A stretch of DNA of 19,393 bases, taken from the NCBI GenBank assembly GCA_947372155.1, contig CANBSM010000013.1, forward strand, positions 1 through 19,393, in the 5' to 3' direction. Source of the stretch: Burkholderiaceae bacterium (GTDB lineage Bacteria; Pseudomonadota; Gammaproteobacteria; Burkholderiales; Burkholderiaceae). The notes under the pieces are model-generated. The model saw only the letters and a list, made by a program, of their open reading frames with translations, ran no database searches and was not told where the DNA came from. This document shows positions 7,145 through 15,800 of this stretch, in pieces (position 1 is the first letter of the stretch; the number at the start of each line of letters is the position of its first letter). The position numbers and the translations under genes are program-made.

Positions 7145-7509
7145 TTAGATAGGGCTTCGCGATCTTTTGCTAACTCAGCAATAGAAGCCTCGAATAATCT
7201 TGGCATCTTGCGCAGCGATTGGATAATCAGCGCCGCTAGGATCAGGCCAACCGATAAAAAAGCGCCAGTCAATAAACCTAAGGCTAGCATTCGGTCAGTC
7301 TCCCAGCTATAAATCACTATTAGCAACGCCAGCATAACTAAGCCAAAGAATAGGAAGAATAAGGCACTAATCATCATGAGCAGCAAGCTAATGAATTTAC
7401 TTCTGGCAATTTGTACATCTACTGATAAAAGTTCTAAGCGGGTTTGCGCAATGGAAGCCCCAGTAGATGCGAGGCCCTTAATGGAGGAAAGTAAGTTTTC
7501 TTGAGACAT
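7141..7509 (-). CDS. YqjE-like (phage holin 3_6 family) inner-membrane protein
   Basis: This 122-residue protein has an N-terminal amphipathic part (LLSSIKGLASTGASIAQTRL), two strong membrane segments at about residues 40-67 and 75-97, and a charged C-terminus (LAKDREALSK). That is the layout of YqjE, grouped with the phage holin 3_6 family although it is a chromosomal housekeeping protein and not evidence of prophage. It starts 6 bases after the YqjD-like gene and overlaps the next gene by 4 bases. Its molecular role is not known. Confidence 0.8.
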   Translation of the reverse strand: MSQENLLSSIKGLASTGASIAQTRLELLSVDVQIARSKFISLLLMMISALFFLFFGLVMLALLIVIYSWETDRMLALGLLTGAFLSVGLILAALIIQSLRKMPRLFEASIAELAKDREALSK

Positions 7510-7515
7510 AAGGTT

Positions 7516-7857
7516 CTAGCGGCGTCCAATAAATAAGCCAATCAACAAACCTAAACCAGCCGCAACACCCACAGCTTCCCAAGGATTGCGATGCACGAAA
7601 TCATCTGCGCCTTCAGCCGCAACCTTCGCTTTATCAAGTAGCTTTCCTTCGACACCCGAAAGACTTTCTTTAGCGTCAGCTAGCGTTTCTAGAGCTTTAT
7701 TGCGGATAGTACTTATTGCAGCCCCTGGATGGTCTTCGGTTGCCTTGATTAAAGCTTCAGCATCAGCCATCAGGGCTTTGAATTCACCAATCAAGCTTTC
7801 TGCTCCAGTCTGCTTATCTTCGTGTAAGGCAGGATGGTCGAGTTTCTTAGCGGTCAT
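7516..7857 (-). CDS. DUF883 family protein (ElaB/YqjD-like), membrane-anchored
   Basis: This 113-residue protein is mostly a long helical, alanine- and glutamate-rich domain, followed by the family's HRNPWEAVGVAAGLGLLIGL segment, a glycine-zipper membrane anchor (about 94-111), and a terminal GRR. E. coli YqjD and ElaB are inner-membrane anchored and bind ribosomes in stationary phase; a similar stress role is inferred here. ATG at 7855-7857 follows a GGGAA ribosome binding site. It leads a yqjD-yqjE-yqjK type cluster whose gene order matches enterobacteria. Confidence 0.9.
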   Translation of the reverse strand: MTAKKLDHPALHEDKQTGAESLIGEFKALMADAEALIKATEDHPGAAISTIRNKALETLADAKESLSGVEGKLLDKAKVAAEGADDFVHRNPWEAVGVAAGLGLLIGLFIGRR

Positions 7858-7903
7858 AGTTATTCCCAGTAGTTAAGGCATCTATTGCATGTACAACCCT
7901 ATT

Positions 7904-8365
7904 CTAAGCACTTCTGACCTGATTTCCTAACAATAGAACAGTCATTCCGGCATTACCTTCCTTAAAGCGCTTGAGATATCGCTTCAGACCAGGTCGGCGC
8001 TTAAGCAAGGCATGATAGGACTGGCTGCCAAAGGCGACATCTTCGCCATAATGGTATTCATCAACTCGGTCTGAGTAGCGGTTATTCTCCAACGCATTGT
8101 GAATCGCCCACTTGATGCGACCACCCTCGCCGCTCGATCCATACCCATGAATCAACACAATCGCTTTGATGCCCAACTCTAAGGATTTGCGTAAATAATC
8201 CGTCAGTCGATCCAAAGCCTCATCAACATATGGGCCGTCTTGCTTGATGTTGAGCTCAATCGTATCCGAGCTCAAGATAGGCAGATTGACAGAACCACAA
8301 TGCGGACACTGATCAAACAATGCCCGCATATTCCCGCAATCAGGACATTCTGCGTTGTGCGCCAA
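7904..8365 (-). CDS. Smr-domain-like protein with N-terminal zinc ribbon
   Basis: This is a 153-residue protein in two parts. Residues 7-23 hold two CxxC pairs (CPDC, CPHC), a compact zinc ribbon. Residues 35-148 resemble an Smr (small MutS-related) nuclease-type domain: VDEALDRLTDYLRKSLELGI, then AIVLIHGYGSSGEGGRIK (69-85) matching the HGxG motif, and a final TVLLLG strand. The usual first Smr motif (LDLHG) is replaced by IELNIKQDG, so catalytic competence is doubtful. The only start that keeps both zinc pairs is TTG at 8363-8365, with no Shine-Dalgarno sequence; ATG 36 bases further in would lose the first CxxC. It lies 23 bases after the small exported-protein gene and 46 bases before the YqjD-like gene, all on one strand. 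RNA or nucleic-acid binding is a guess. Confidence 0.75.
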   Translation of the reverse strand: MAHNAECPDCGNMRALFDQCPHCGSVNLPILSSDTIELNIKQDGPYVDEALDRLTDYLRKSLELGIKAIVLIHGYGSSGEGGRIKWAIHNALENNRYSDRVDEYHYGEDVAFGSQSYHALLKRRPGLKRYLKRFKEGNAGMTVLLLGNQVRSA

Positions 8366-8388
8366 TTTAGACTAACTGAACTGAGCCC

Positions 8389-8688
8389 TTAGGAGCAGTA
8401 CTTACCTTCTAAACTTCTAATATCAGTGACTTTATCGTCCACCATCAGATTCAGAGTCTTTTGCGCAAGATCTCGATTTTCTGGTGTCTTTAAGCTGGAA
8501 TTAATTAACGTAGAGACATCTTTCCGGATTGAAGTATTGCCATAACGCAAACCTTTCAATGTGGATACCGCTTCAGCAGAAATCTTGCACTGCTGATTAA
8601 TCAACTCAGAAGAATCTGACGGCGATGTATTCGCATAAGCGAATGCAGCAACAGAGATCGTAACGGCTGCTAATAGAGTCTTTTTCAT
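8389..8688 (-). CDS. Small exported protein of unknown function
   Basis: This 99-residue protein has a clean signal peptide (MKKTLLAAVTISVAAFAYA, cleavage likely after residue 19), leaving about 80 residues that I do not recognise. The mature part looks helical and has exactly two cysteines, Cys34 and Cys98, near its two ends, which could form a disulfide in the periplasm. AAGGAA just before the ATG, embedded in the last codons of the upstream gene, is a good ribosome binding site. One base separates it from the stop codon of the helix-turn-helix gene, so the two are co-transcribed and probably act together. Confidence 0.75.
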   Translation of the reverse strand: MKKTLLAAVTISVAAFAYANTSPSDSSELINQQCKISAEAVSTLKGLRYGNTSIRKDVSTLINSSLKTPENRDLAQKTLNLMVDDKVTDIRSLEGKYCS

Positions 8689-8689
8689 C

Positions 8690-8869
8690 TTAGTTCCTTA
8701 TTTTGTGACCACACGTTGGACAACAACCCACTTCTTTCGCCTTTGTCTTTCTAAGGGCGGCATACACACTGGATTCTGAAATTTGCATCTTTCTGGCTGC
8801 TTGAGCAGCAGTCATACCCTTCCCCACCCATTCCAAGGCTTGATGTGTTTTTGGTACCTGTCTCTTCAT
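8690..8869 (-). CDS. Tiny helix-turn-helix protein with C-terminal cysteine motif
   Basis: This 59-residue protein combines a helix-turn-helix of the resolvase/transposase-like type (MTAAQAARKMQISESSVYAA, about residues 19-38) with a CCPTCGH motif at residues 49-55, perhaps half of a zinc site completed by dimerisation. I chose ATG at 8867-8869: GGGAG (8875-8879) lies 5 bases upstream, and the alternative in-frame GTG at 8888-8890 falls inside the -10 box of the promoter, so it would not be on the transcript. The promoter spacer contains a palindrome, suggesting that the protein represses its own gene. No known family name can be given; DNA binding is an inference from the HTH pattern. Confidence 0.72.
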   Translation of the reverse strand: MKRQVPKTHQALEWVGKGMTAAQAARKMQISESSVYAALRKTKAKEVGCCPTCGHKIRN

Positions 8870-8888
8870 TTCATCTCCCAGTTCAGAC

Positions 8889-8916
8889 ACTATATCACAA
8901 CTTCTGAAGTTGTGAA
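8889..8916 (-). promoter_or_regulatory. Near-consensus promoter of the HTH gene
   Basis: On the minus strand TTCACA (8916 down to 8911) and TATAGT (8894 down to 8889) are 16 bases apart; each matches 5/6 of the sigma70 consensus. Transcription would start near 8882, leaving a leader of about 13 bases that contains the GGGAG ribosome binding site. Confidence 0.7.
8896..8914. promoter_or_regulatory. Palindromic operator candidate in the promoter spacer
   Basis: CACAACTTC (8896-8904) and GAAGTTGTG (8906-8914) are perfect 9+9 inverted repeats around one central base. The site fills the spacer and touches the -35 box of the promoter just described, where a bound dimer would block RNA polymerase. 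The adjoining HTH protein is the obvious candidate ligand. Confidence 0.6.
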
Positions 8917-8926
8917 GTTGTGAAGT
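8906..8926. repeat. 8-bp direct repeat GAAGTTGT (2.6 copies)
   Basis: GAAGTTGT occurs at 8906-8913 and 8914-8921 and continues as GAAGT at 8922-8926, in phase. It overlaps the right arm of the palindrome and runs through and beyond the -35 box. It may provide extra half-sites for the same regulator or be a small slippage expansion. Confidence 0.6.
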
Positions 8927-8956
8927 ATAAAAAAGAATAGTGAGATACCCTAATAA

Positions 8957-9184
8957 AAAGATGTGGCCGAGTTAACTGAGCTTTACCGCCAAGAATGCGT
9001 CTAGGCGGCTTTAGTGTGAGAGCGTGCTCATGGCCGCTGGGACCCAATTTATTCGGATAGTGACATTAATGAAGCTTGTGCTGCCAGGGCTATGGAAGTC
9101 ACATGGGTAGATCTGGCACTGCGTGGGAACTACCGAATGATGGCGCGGTATGACCGGAAAATACGTCCAAGCCCCGGAATTTGA
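8957..9184 (+). pseudogene. Possible remnant of a coding sequence in a 300-base gap
   Basis: The gap between the HTH promoter and the lipoprotein gene (about 8930-9234) holds no intact gene. In one plus frame, from 8957, the translation reads protein-like (AELTELYRQECV before the stops, ERAHGRWDPIYSDSDINEAC after them) but is broken by TAG at 9002 and TGA at 9017; the 54 codons from 9020 to 9181 are open. The stretch is richer in GC than its flanks. I do not recognise the protein. It could be a decayed gene or chance. Confidence 0.3.
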
Positions 9185-9210
9185 ACCCCTAAGCTAAGGG
9201 ATAGTATGAT
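9181..9210 (+). promoter_or_regulatory. Candidate promoter of the lipoprotein gene
   Basis: TTGAAC (9181-9186) and TATGAT (9205-9210) are 18 bases apart, upstream of the 9235 start. The -10 box is good (5/6), the -35 box moderate. Start of transcription would be near 9217, close before the AGGAG ribosome binding site at 9224-9228. Confidence 0.45.
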
Positions 9211-9234
9211 TTGATGATTCTCTAGGAGCTTTAT

Positions 9235-9780
9235 ATGCATCGCATCATCTGTCGAGTAGTTTTATTGCTAGCAATTAGCGGTCTAGTTGCCTGCAATATG
9301 AATGATAAAAAAATTAGTGGCTGGGAAATCAATGATGTCTATCACTCGACCATCATCACTCCCAATGTAGCGACTGGCGGCAAAACCTATCAAGGCCCTC
9401 CTATCAATGCGATGGATGAAGCCAATACATATGAAATGTTTAGCCTCAGAGCTGAGCAGCCTAAGCAAGGGGCAAAAATATATGAACTCAATGCACAACT
9501 AACTTATTTCTCACAATGGCGTTATTACGATTCCGCAATGCTAGAAAACACGCCTGCCACGACATTTAAAGTGGTTGGTAGAGAAGCTGGTGCTTGTGGT
9601 GATAGAGGCTGTATCTTTAGAGAAGTGGTCTCTATTCAATTACCTGAGGCGTTTCTCAAGGACAAGATGAAGAAAGGCTTCATCATTACCCTATCCTCTA
9701 AAACAGGAATGAAGACAGAACTCTTTGTGCCGCCACAATATATCCAAGGGTATATGCAGGCAGTGAATGGGTTTAACTGA
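9235..9780 (+). CDS. Predicted lipoprotein of unknown function
   Basis: This 181-residue protein begins with a lipoprotein signal (RVVLLLAISGLVAC) with lipobox LVAC and lipidated Cys20; Asn21 at +2 predicts outer-membrane sorting. The mature part has a Cys121/Cys126 pair in GACGDRGC that may form a disulfide, and alternating strands suggesting a beta-rich periplasmic domain. I do not recognise a family. AGGAG at 9224-9228 lies 6 bases before the ATG. It stands alone on the plus strand between minus-strand blocks and ends 26 bases before a strong hairpin terminator. Confidence 0.78.
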   Translation: MHRIICRVVLLLAISGLVACNMNDKKISGWEINDVYHSTIITPNVATGGKTYQGPPINAMDEANTYEMFSLRAEQPKQGAKIYELNAQLTYFSQWRYYDSAMLENTPATTFKVVGREAGACGDRGCIFREVVSIQLPEAFLKDKMKKGFIITLSSKTGMKTELFVPPQYIQGYMQAVNGFN

Positions 9781-9805
9781 TTGCATAGTAATACGTCGGA
9801 AATAA

Positions 9806-9830
9806 ATAAAGGGGCTTCAAGCCCCTTTAT
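9806..9830. terminator. Bidirectional rho-independent terminator
   Basis: ATAAAGGGGC (9806-9815) and GCCCCTTTAT (9821-9830) form a perfect 10-bp stem with loop TTCAA. T-rich sequence follows on the plus strand (CTTTAATTA) and TTATT on the minus strand. It sits 26 bases past the lipoprotein stop and 59 bases past the end of the large minus-strand gene, so it can end both. Confidence 0.88.
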
Positions 9831-9888
9831 CTTTAATTACTTGGCGAAGGCCCTCAAGACCCGCTGCCATTGACTTAAAAAACGTCTT

Positions 9889-12800
9889 TTATTTTTTCAT
9901 GCTGCTGACTTGTAGGCCGGCTGGTAATTTAAGGCCGCCATCTTTAACCTTCACACTTCCCGGAAGTTTGTAAATATAAGGGCCATAAGTAAAGGCTTTG
10001 TCATTACTATCAGTTGGATACATGGAGTTACTAAACGCATTCATTGTGCTGTAGGGTCTTGTATTGAGAACAATGCCGTTACTTGTAAGGTAGGTTTGGT
10101 CAAGAACGCCTAAGGCAGTCGAATAGGCATCTTGTGATACTCCTGGAACTTGACCGGCATTCATAATCATGCCATTTAAAAATACCAATCCTGGAGGAGT
10201 CTGGATTAACCAAATCATGTTGTCGCCAACATGACCATTAATATCAACTGAAACTCCGCCCTGCTCTTTTGGTGAATTGGTTGTTACCATGGGTAAATTT
10301 ACTGTAACAGGTCTTGATATCGTACCAACAACACCACCATTTGCTCTCAGTATCGATCCAGCAGTAGAGGTAATATTCGTTACGCCTGCGAGGCCATTGT
10401 AAATTGATCCTCCAGCATTAATAGTTATTGCGCCGGCAGTGGCTGCCACTTGACCTAGGTTCATATTGTTAATATCAACTAGCGATATAACAGTTCCTTT
10501 CAATCCTACAGAAGTACCATCTAGCGAGCCAACTACTCCAACAAAATCATTCGCTGTGTTTGTTAAAGTAATTGAATTTGAGCCTGCATCAATATGAGTG
10601 GTACCGCCAACGATAGCTGAACCAATTTGCGTTACAGTGCCACCTGTTGTTAATGACATATTGCCTGTCAAGGTAGTTTTGGGCAACACTAATCCGCCTG
10701 CGGTATTGACCGTCAAATCAACAAGTGGGATTTGCTGTCCAATCTGTCCAATCAACAGTGTTTGACCGCCATCTTTGACGGTCAAATTATTGGCGCCGTT
10801 GATTGTGGAGGCAAAGGTTACATTGACTCCATTTAAGACATCATTTGCACCCACAGTAACGACATCGTTATAGGTCTGAGCTGCGGTAGTTGTCGCTCCG
10901 CCACCGTTAATAGCCGTAGTACCAGGAGCATCAGTAACGATAGAAGTCAGCGCGCTTTTACCGCCTACCACTCCTCCAAAGGTAGTTGTGCCACTATCAT
11001 TTACCGCCAAGCTACGGGCACCATTGACTGTAGACCCAAGGGTGACATTCACACCGCTTAAGACAGTATTTGCACCCAAGGTAACTGCATCGTTATAGGT
11101 CTGAGCTGCAGAAGTATTGACTACCCCGCCATTAATCGCTGTAGTACCTGGCGCATCGGTCGCAACTGAGGTGAGTATGGTTGCACCACCCACTACACCA
11201 CCAAAGGTGGTGGTACCACTGTCATTTACCGCCAAGCTACGGGCACCATTGACTGTAGACCCAAGGGTGACATTCACACCGCTTAAGACAGTATTTGCAC
11301 CCAAGGTAACTGCATCGTTATAGGTCTGAGCTGCGGTCGTAGTCGCTCCGCCACCGTTAATCGCAGTAGTACCAGGGGCATCAGTAGTTATTGATGTGAG
11401 TGCAGTTGTGCCGCCCACCAGACCACCAAAGGTAGTGGTACCAGTGTCATTCACGGCCAAGCTACGAGAACCGTTTACTGTGGAAGCCAGGGTGATATTG
11501 ACACCCGATAAGACCGCATTTGCACCCAAGCTAACTGCATCGTTATAAGTCTGTGCTGTGGTAGTGGTCGCTCCCCCACCGTTAATCGCAGTAGAACCAG
11601 GAGCATCTGTAGTGATTGACGTGAGTGCACTTGTGCCACCCACTAGACCACCGAAGGTAGTGACACCACCAGTATTAATCACTAAAGATTTTGCACCATT
11701 AACAGTGCTGCTCAGGGTGGTATTTCCAGTTCCTCCAGCGCCTGAGGTTAAGAGAACATCAGTGGTAAGAGTAACGCCGGTTAAAAATCCAATATCTCCA
11801 CTAGCAGTGGTTATGTTGCCACCAATGCTATTTAAGCCCGAGCCAGACTGTCTAAATCCTGCAGCACCAGTAGTAATATTGCTGGTAGTGGTTAATAGGC
11901 CACCGTTCACAAAAGCAACGTATCCGCCTGCATTAATACCAGCACTTACATTAAATGCTGTACCAGTTAAATCAACCTTTCCGGTTGTTGTCACTAAGCC
12001 ATTTAAATTGGTAATTCCGGTACCGCTTGATTGGGTCAGACTTGCTGCGGTAAATGCCGGCACAGTTATGTTTTTTGCACTACTTACCAATACCGCACCT
12101 AAAGCATTGCTACCACCCACAACACCATTAAACGTAATATCGCCAGCAGTACCTGCAGCAAGTCCTAATGAGCTGGGTGAACCTGCACCATCACTATTTA
12201 ATGTTCCGTTAAAAGCAATAGCTGCTCCCGCACTTGATGACCCACTATTAGTGGTATCAACTGAAGCATTCCCATTAAGAACAGTATTTCCAGCAAAGGT
12301 AATCGCTGATCCAGCACTGCTGAAGGGTCCATTAGCTGTAATTCTTCCTGGCGCTGTGTAAGTTTGAATTCCGGAGGTTTTAACGCCATTGAGTGCAATA
12401 TTTGTGCCATTGGCTGTAACCTGCGCAAGGGCACTGGTACCTCCCGCAAGTCCAGCAAGTTCTATATTGGCTATCCCCGCCGTGATTGCTAAACTTTGAG
12501 CACCATTAATGGTGGATGAAAATACGACGTTACCAAGGCCATTAGCAGTATTAATTGCAACTGGTGCGCCCAAAGTTGCCGGGCCGGCAATATTCACACT
12601 ATTACCAGTTAAATTATCGGTTGTAATATTTCCATTCAGCGTCACCCCACCCAAACCTGTTAAAGCTACGGTATTAATACCGTTTGCTGTTTGTGTTCCA
12701 ATTGCACCAACATTAACGGCGCCTGCGCTCGCATTTAAAGTGAGGTCTTCAGATGAGTTGCCATCAATCTTTAGGGCATTAATTGCGCCGCCATTTGTAT

Positions 12801-15800
12801 TGACTGTCACATCGACGCCATTACCCAGTTGTATATTGGCTCTATTAAAGGATATTGCAGCGTTATTAGAGGTAAAGGTTGTAGCAGCCCCTCCCGCTAG
12901 AATGATGTTTTGACCGGGTGTAGCAGTGTATGTCTGCGCGCCACCAGTGTTATAGCTTGTGCCATTTAACGTCAGTGTCGTCGTACTATTATTGCCAATT
13001 GCAACAAAATCAGAAACACCAGCTGAAGTAGCACCAATACCAGCTATAGCAATAGATGCGCTACCAGAGCTGCTATTTAAAGCTAAGGAGCCAAGCGCTT
13101 GTGTACCACCAATTGTGCCAACAGCGGTAATAGCGCCAGACCCCGTTGAAGCAGCCAGCGAATTAATAGCCCCTGCTTGACCATCTATCGTGGATGCAAA
13201 AGATAAAGCGCTATCCGTTGTTGTGAGTGCGATACCGGATTTGACAACAACAGCATCATTGTATGTTTGTGCCCCCGAGGTAGTAACGTTGCCGTTGAGC
13301 TGTGTTGTGCCGCCAGCGTTGGTAGTCAATGAAGCACTTCCAACTGTTGAATTAAAAAGAGTAGTTCCCGTTGAATTGACTACCAGAGCATTTGCACCAC
13401 CGGTGATAGTAGACATAAAACTGGTGTCGCCAGATCCCGAATTTGTAGTGAGCGAAGTTCCTAATGTAGTGGCTGAATTAAAGCCGATGCTACCGTTATT
13501 CGCAGTCTGTATGGTGCCTGCGTTGTAGGTAATGCCAGTTGCCCCGGTAAGGCTAATTCCACCAGAGCCTGCGTTCACATTATTATTGACCGTCAAATTA
13601 CCGTCTGCATTGAGCGTCGCAGAACCTGCTCCCGAGGTGACAATACCTCCACCACCAGTCTGAACTGCAATATTAGATCCGGTTCCTGTTGCTCTTACGG
13701 CTAGCGATCCACCATTAGACGCAAGCCCCGTAGTGCCAGTACCAACATTAACCCCTGCATTACCAGTAAACGCAAAGCTCATCGCCGCACCAGCATTAGT
13801 TCCAGAAACGGTGTAAATATTTCCAGAAGTGGTAATACTGGGCACTGCATTAGTGATATTTGTGAAGTTAAATATACCTGTGCCAGCTGATGATGAGTTG
13901 ACCGATAAACTACTGGTCAATCCCGTTACGGCATCGCCTCTAACATAGATATCCCCTGCAGATGTGAGGCTGAGAATGGGTGAGTGAGAAGTAATGATGG
14001 GGCTTCCGGATGCTCCTATAGAGGTCCCAGAAAGAATGTAGTTAGAGGCGTTGCCTCCAGGCCCTAAAGTCGACGCTCCACCAGTAGTATCCGTAATTGT
14101 TCCAGAGCCAGCAGTTACGCTAAATACACCACCATAGGATGCGGCGGGAGTGAAGTCTCCTGTATGAACAATATTACCTGTGCCTGTACTGATGTATATG
14201 TTGGGGGCATAGGTGTAGTCAGCTATTGTATCGGTAAGCAATAAGCCCCCACCTGTCGGTCCTAAAGTAATATTTTGCGATGCTGTTTTGGTAGAAAAAT
14301 TAACGCGATCTGCATATAAGCCGCCATTAATTACCATTGAGTCAGCGGTTAAGCTAATAGTGTTACTTGTGCCGCCGTCATAGCCCATAGCGGAGATGGT
14401 TGCTCCACCACTACCAGTTGTGAGGGTAGCGGATGGTCCAGCGCTTAATGTAATACTTCCTGCAGAATGATTAACTCCGCCGCCGCCATTGCTACCTGAT
14501 GCATTTAACGACACCCCTGGAGAAATCGTAATACCTCCAGCAGTCGTATTGATGGAAATGTTGCCGCCATTAGTATTACTTCCAGTTCCGCCAGTTGTAG
14601 TGATACTGGAATTAATCAGCACGGTATTACCTGCAGTAACCGCAAAATTACCACCGTTAAAGCCTGCAGCGCCTGTTGAGGTAATAGGGGAAAGAATGGT
14701 TACAGAATTAGCGGCTGACAATGTTAAAGAATTGCCGCTCGTCCAAGTAATCGGAGAGCTTGGTGAAACTGTAATCGTTCCAGCCTGACTACCCGATGAA
14801 CCTGTGTTGATGATGGTATCGGATAGACCAAGCTGAGTTACAAGATTAGAAACGGATAAGCTTGCGTTATCACCGGTTGGCGAAAATGGCGAGCCAGTTG
14901 AATTCATATTGCTTGTTGCAGAGGCCGAACTAATAGTGACGTTTTCCGGGTCAAGCAGCAAGGTGCCCACTTTACCTTTAGCAGCACGCGTATCGACACT
15001 GCCATTAAAGTCGAGATAACGCTTACCAGACGTTTCAACAAAGCCACCGTCACCACCTTTAGCGCCGCCCTTAGACTCAATTACGCCATTAAAACGGGTA
15101 GCTTCATTAGCCCAAACAATGACTTTGCCACCATTACCGCTATCCAAAGCGTTTGCTTTTATTGAAGCTCCCTGCTCTACATAACTAAAGGATGCATTTG
15201 GTTCAACACCTTTGCCTTGGTAGTTTCCACCAACAAGAACTTCACCACCACCAGCGCTACCAGAAGCATCTGCAAGAGAGCCTGACATGAGTGCCACCTT
15301 ATCACCCAGCACCCTGACACTTCCGCCCGCTTGACCATATTTACTGCCAATTGCCGCTAATGTTCCTTGATTCTTAACAATGCCTTGAGGACCTCCATCT
15401 AGGACGATTGTTCCATTTTTCTCGGCAAATGAATTTGCCTCAATGACACCGGAGTTGTTCACAACGGTAGCCATCAAATCACCAGCACTGCGTGCGCCCA
15501 AAATGACTTGCCCGCCATCTGCCTGAATCAATCCACGATTTTCAGCCAAAGCTGTCAAAGCGGCCTTATCAATATTAAAACTTAATAAGCCACCGCCCTT
15601 AATATCTAAACTTACTTTATCTCCAGCAGCTAAGGCCACCGAACCCAAACGGGCTGTAATTAAGCCCTGATTAATCACCTCAGGAGCAAGCATCGCAATG
15701 AAGCCACCATTTTCAGCCTTCAAATTTCCTTGATTAATGATTGAGCTAGCATATCCATTTTTCTCAAATACATAGTTGTTGGACATGAAATTGCTATTGC

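Noticed and set aside
7141..7509. Phage holin, suggesting prophage
   Set aside because: The YqjD-YqjE-YqjK neighbourhood marks it as the chromosomal YqjE type; no other phage gene is present.
8957..9020. tRNA or structured RNA (short CCGCC/GGCGG hairpin)
   Set aside because: Only a 5-bp stem is seen and there is no cloverleaf, acceptor stem or T-arm consensus.
9889..10320. Contact-dependent inhibition toxin at the end of the exoprotein with an immunity gene
   Set aside because: No VENN-type or other CDI junction motif is visible, and no small immunity gene follows; a terminator and a convergent lipoprotein gene come next.
10786..11685. CRISPR or intergenic satellite array
   Set aside because: The units are 225 bp, contiguous, in frame and translated as 75-residue protein repeats; there are no spacers.
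11117..14788. Several long open frames on the plus strand opposite the large exoprotein gene (for example 11558-12361, 267 codons, rich in Pro, Val and Ala)
   Set aside because: They follow from the Gly/Thr/Ala/Asn-rich codon use of the minus-strand gene, have no ribosome binding sites or recognisable domains, and carry the same repeat pattern as the gene opposite.
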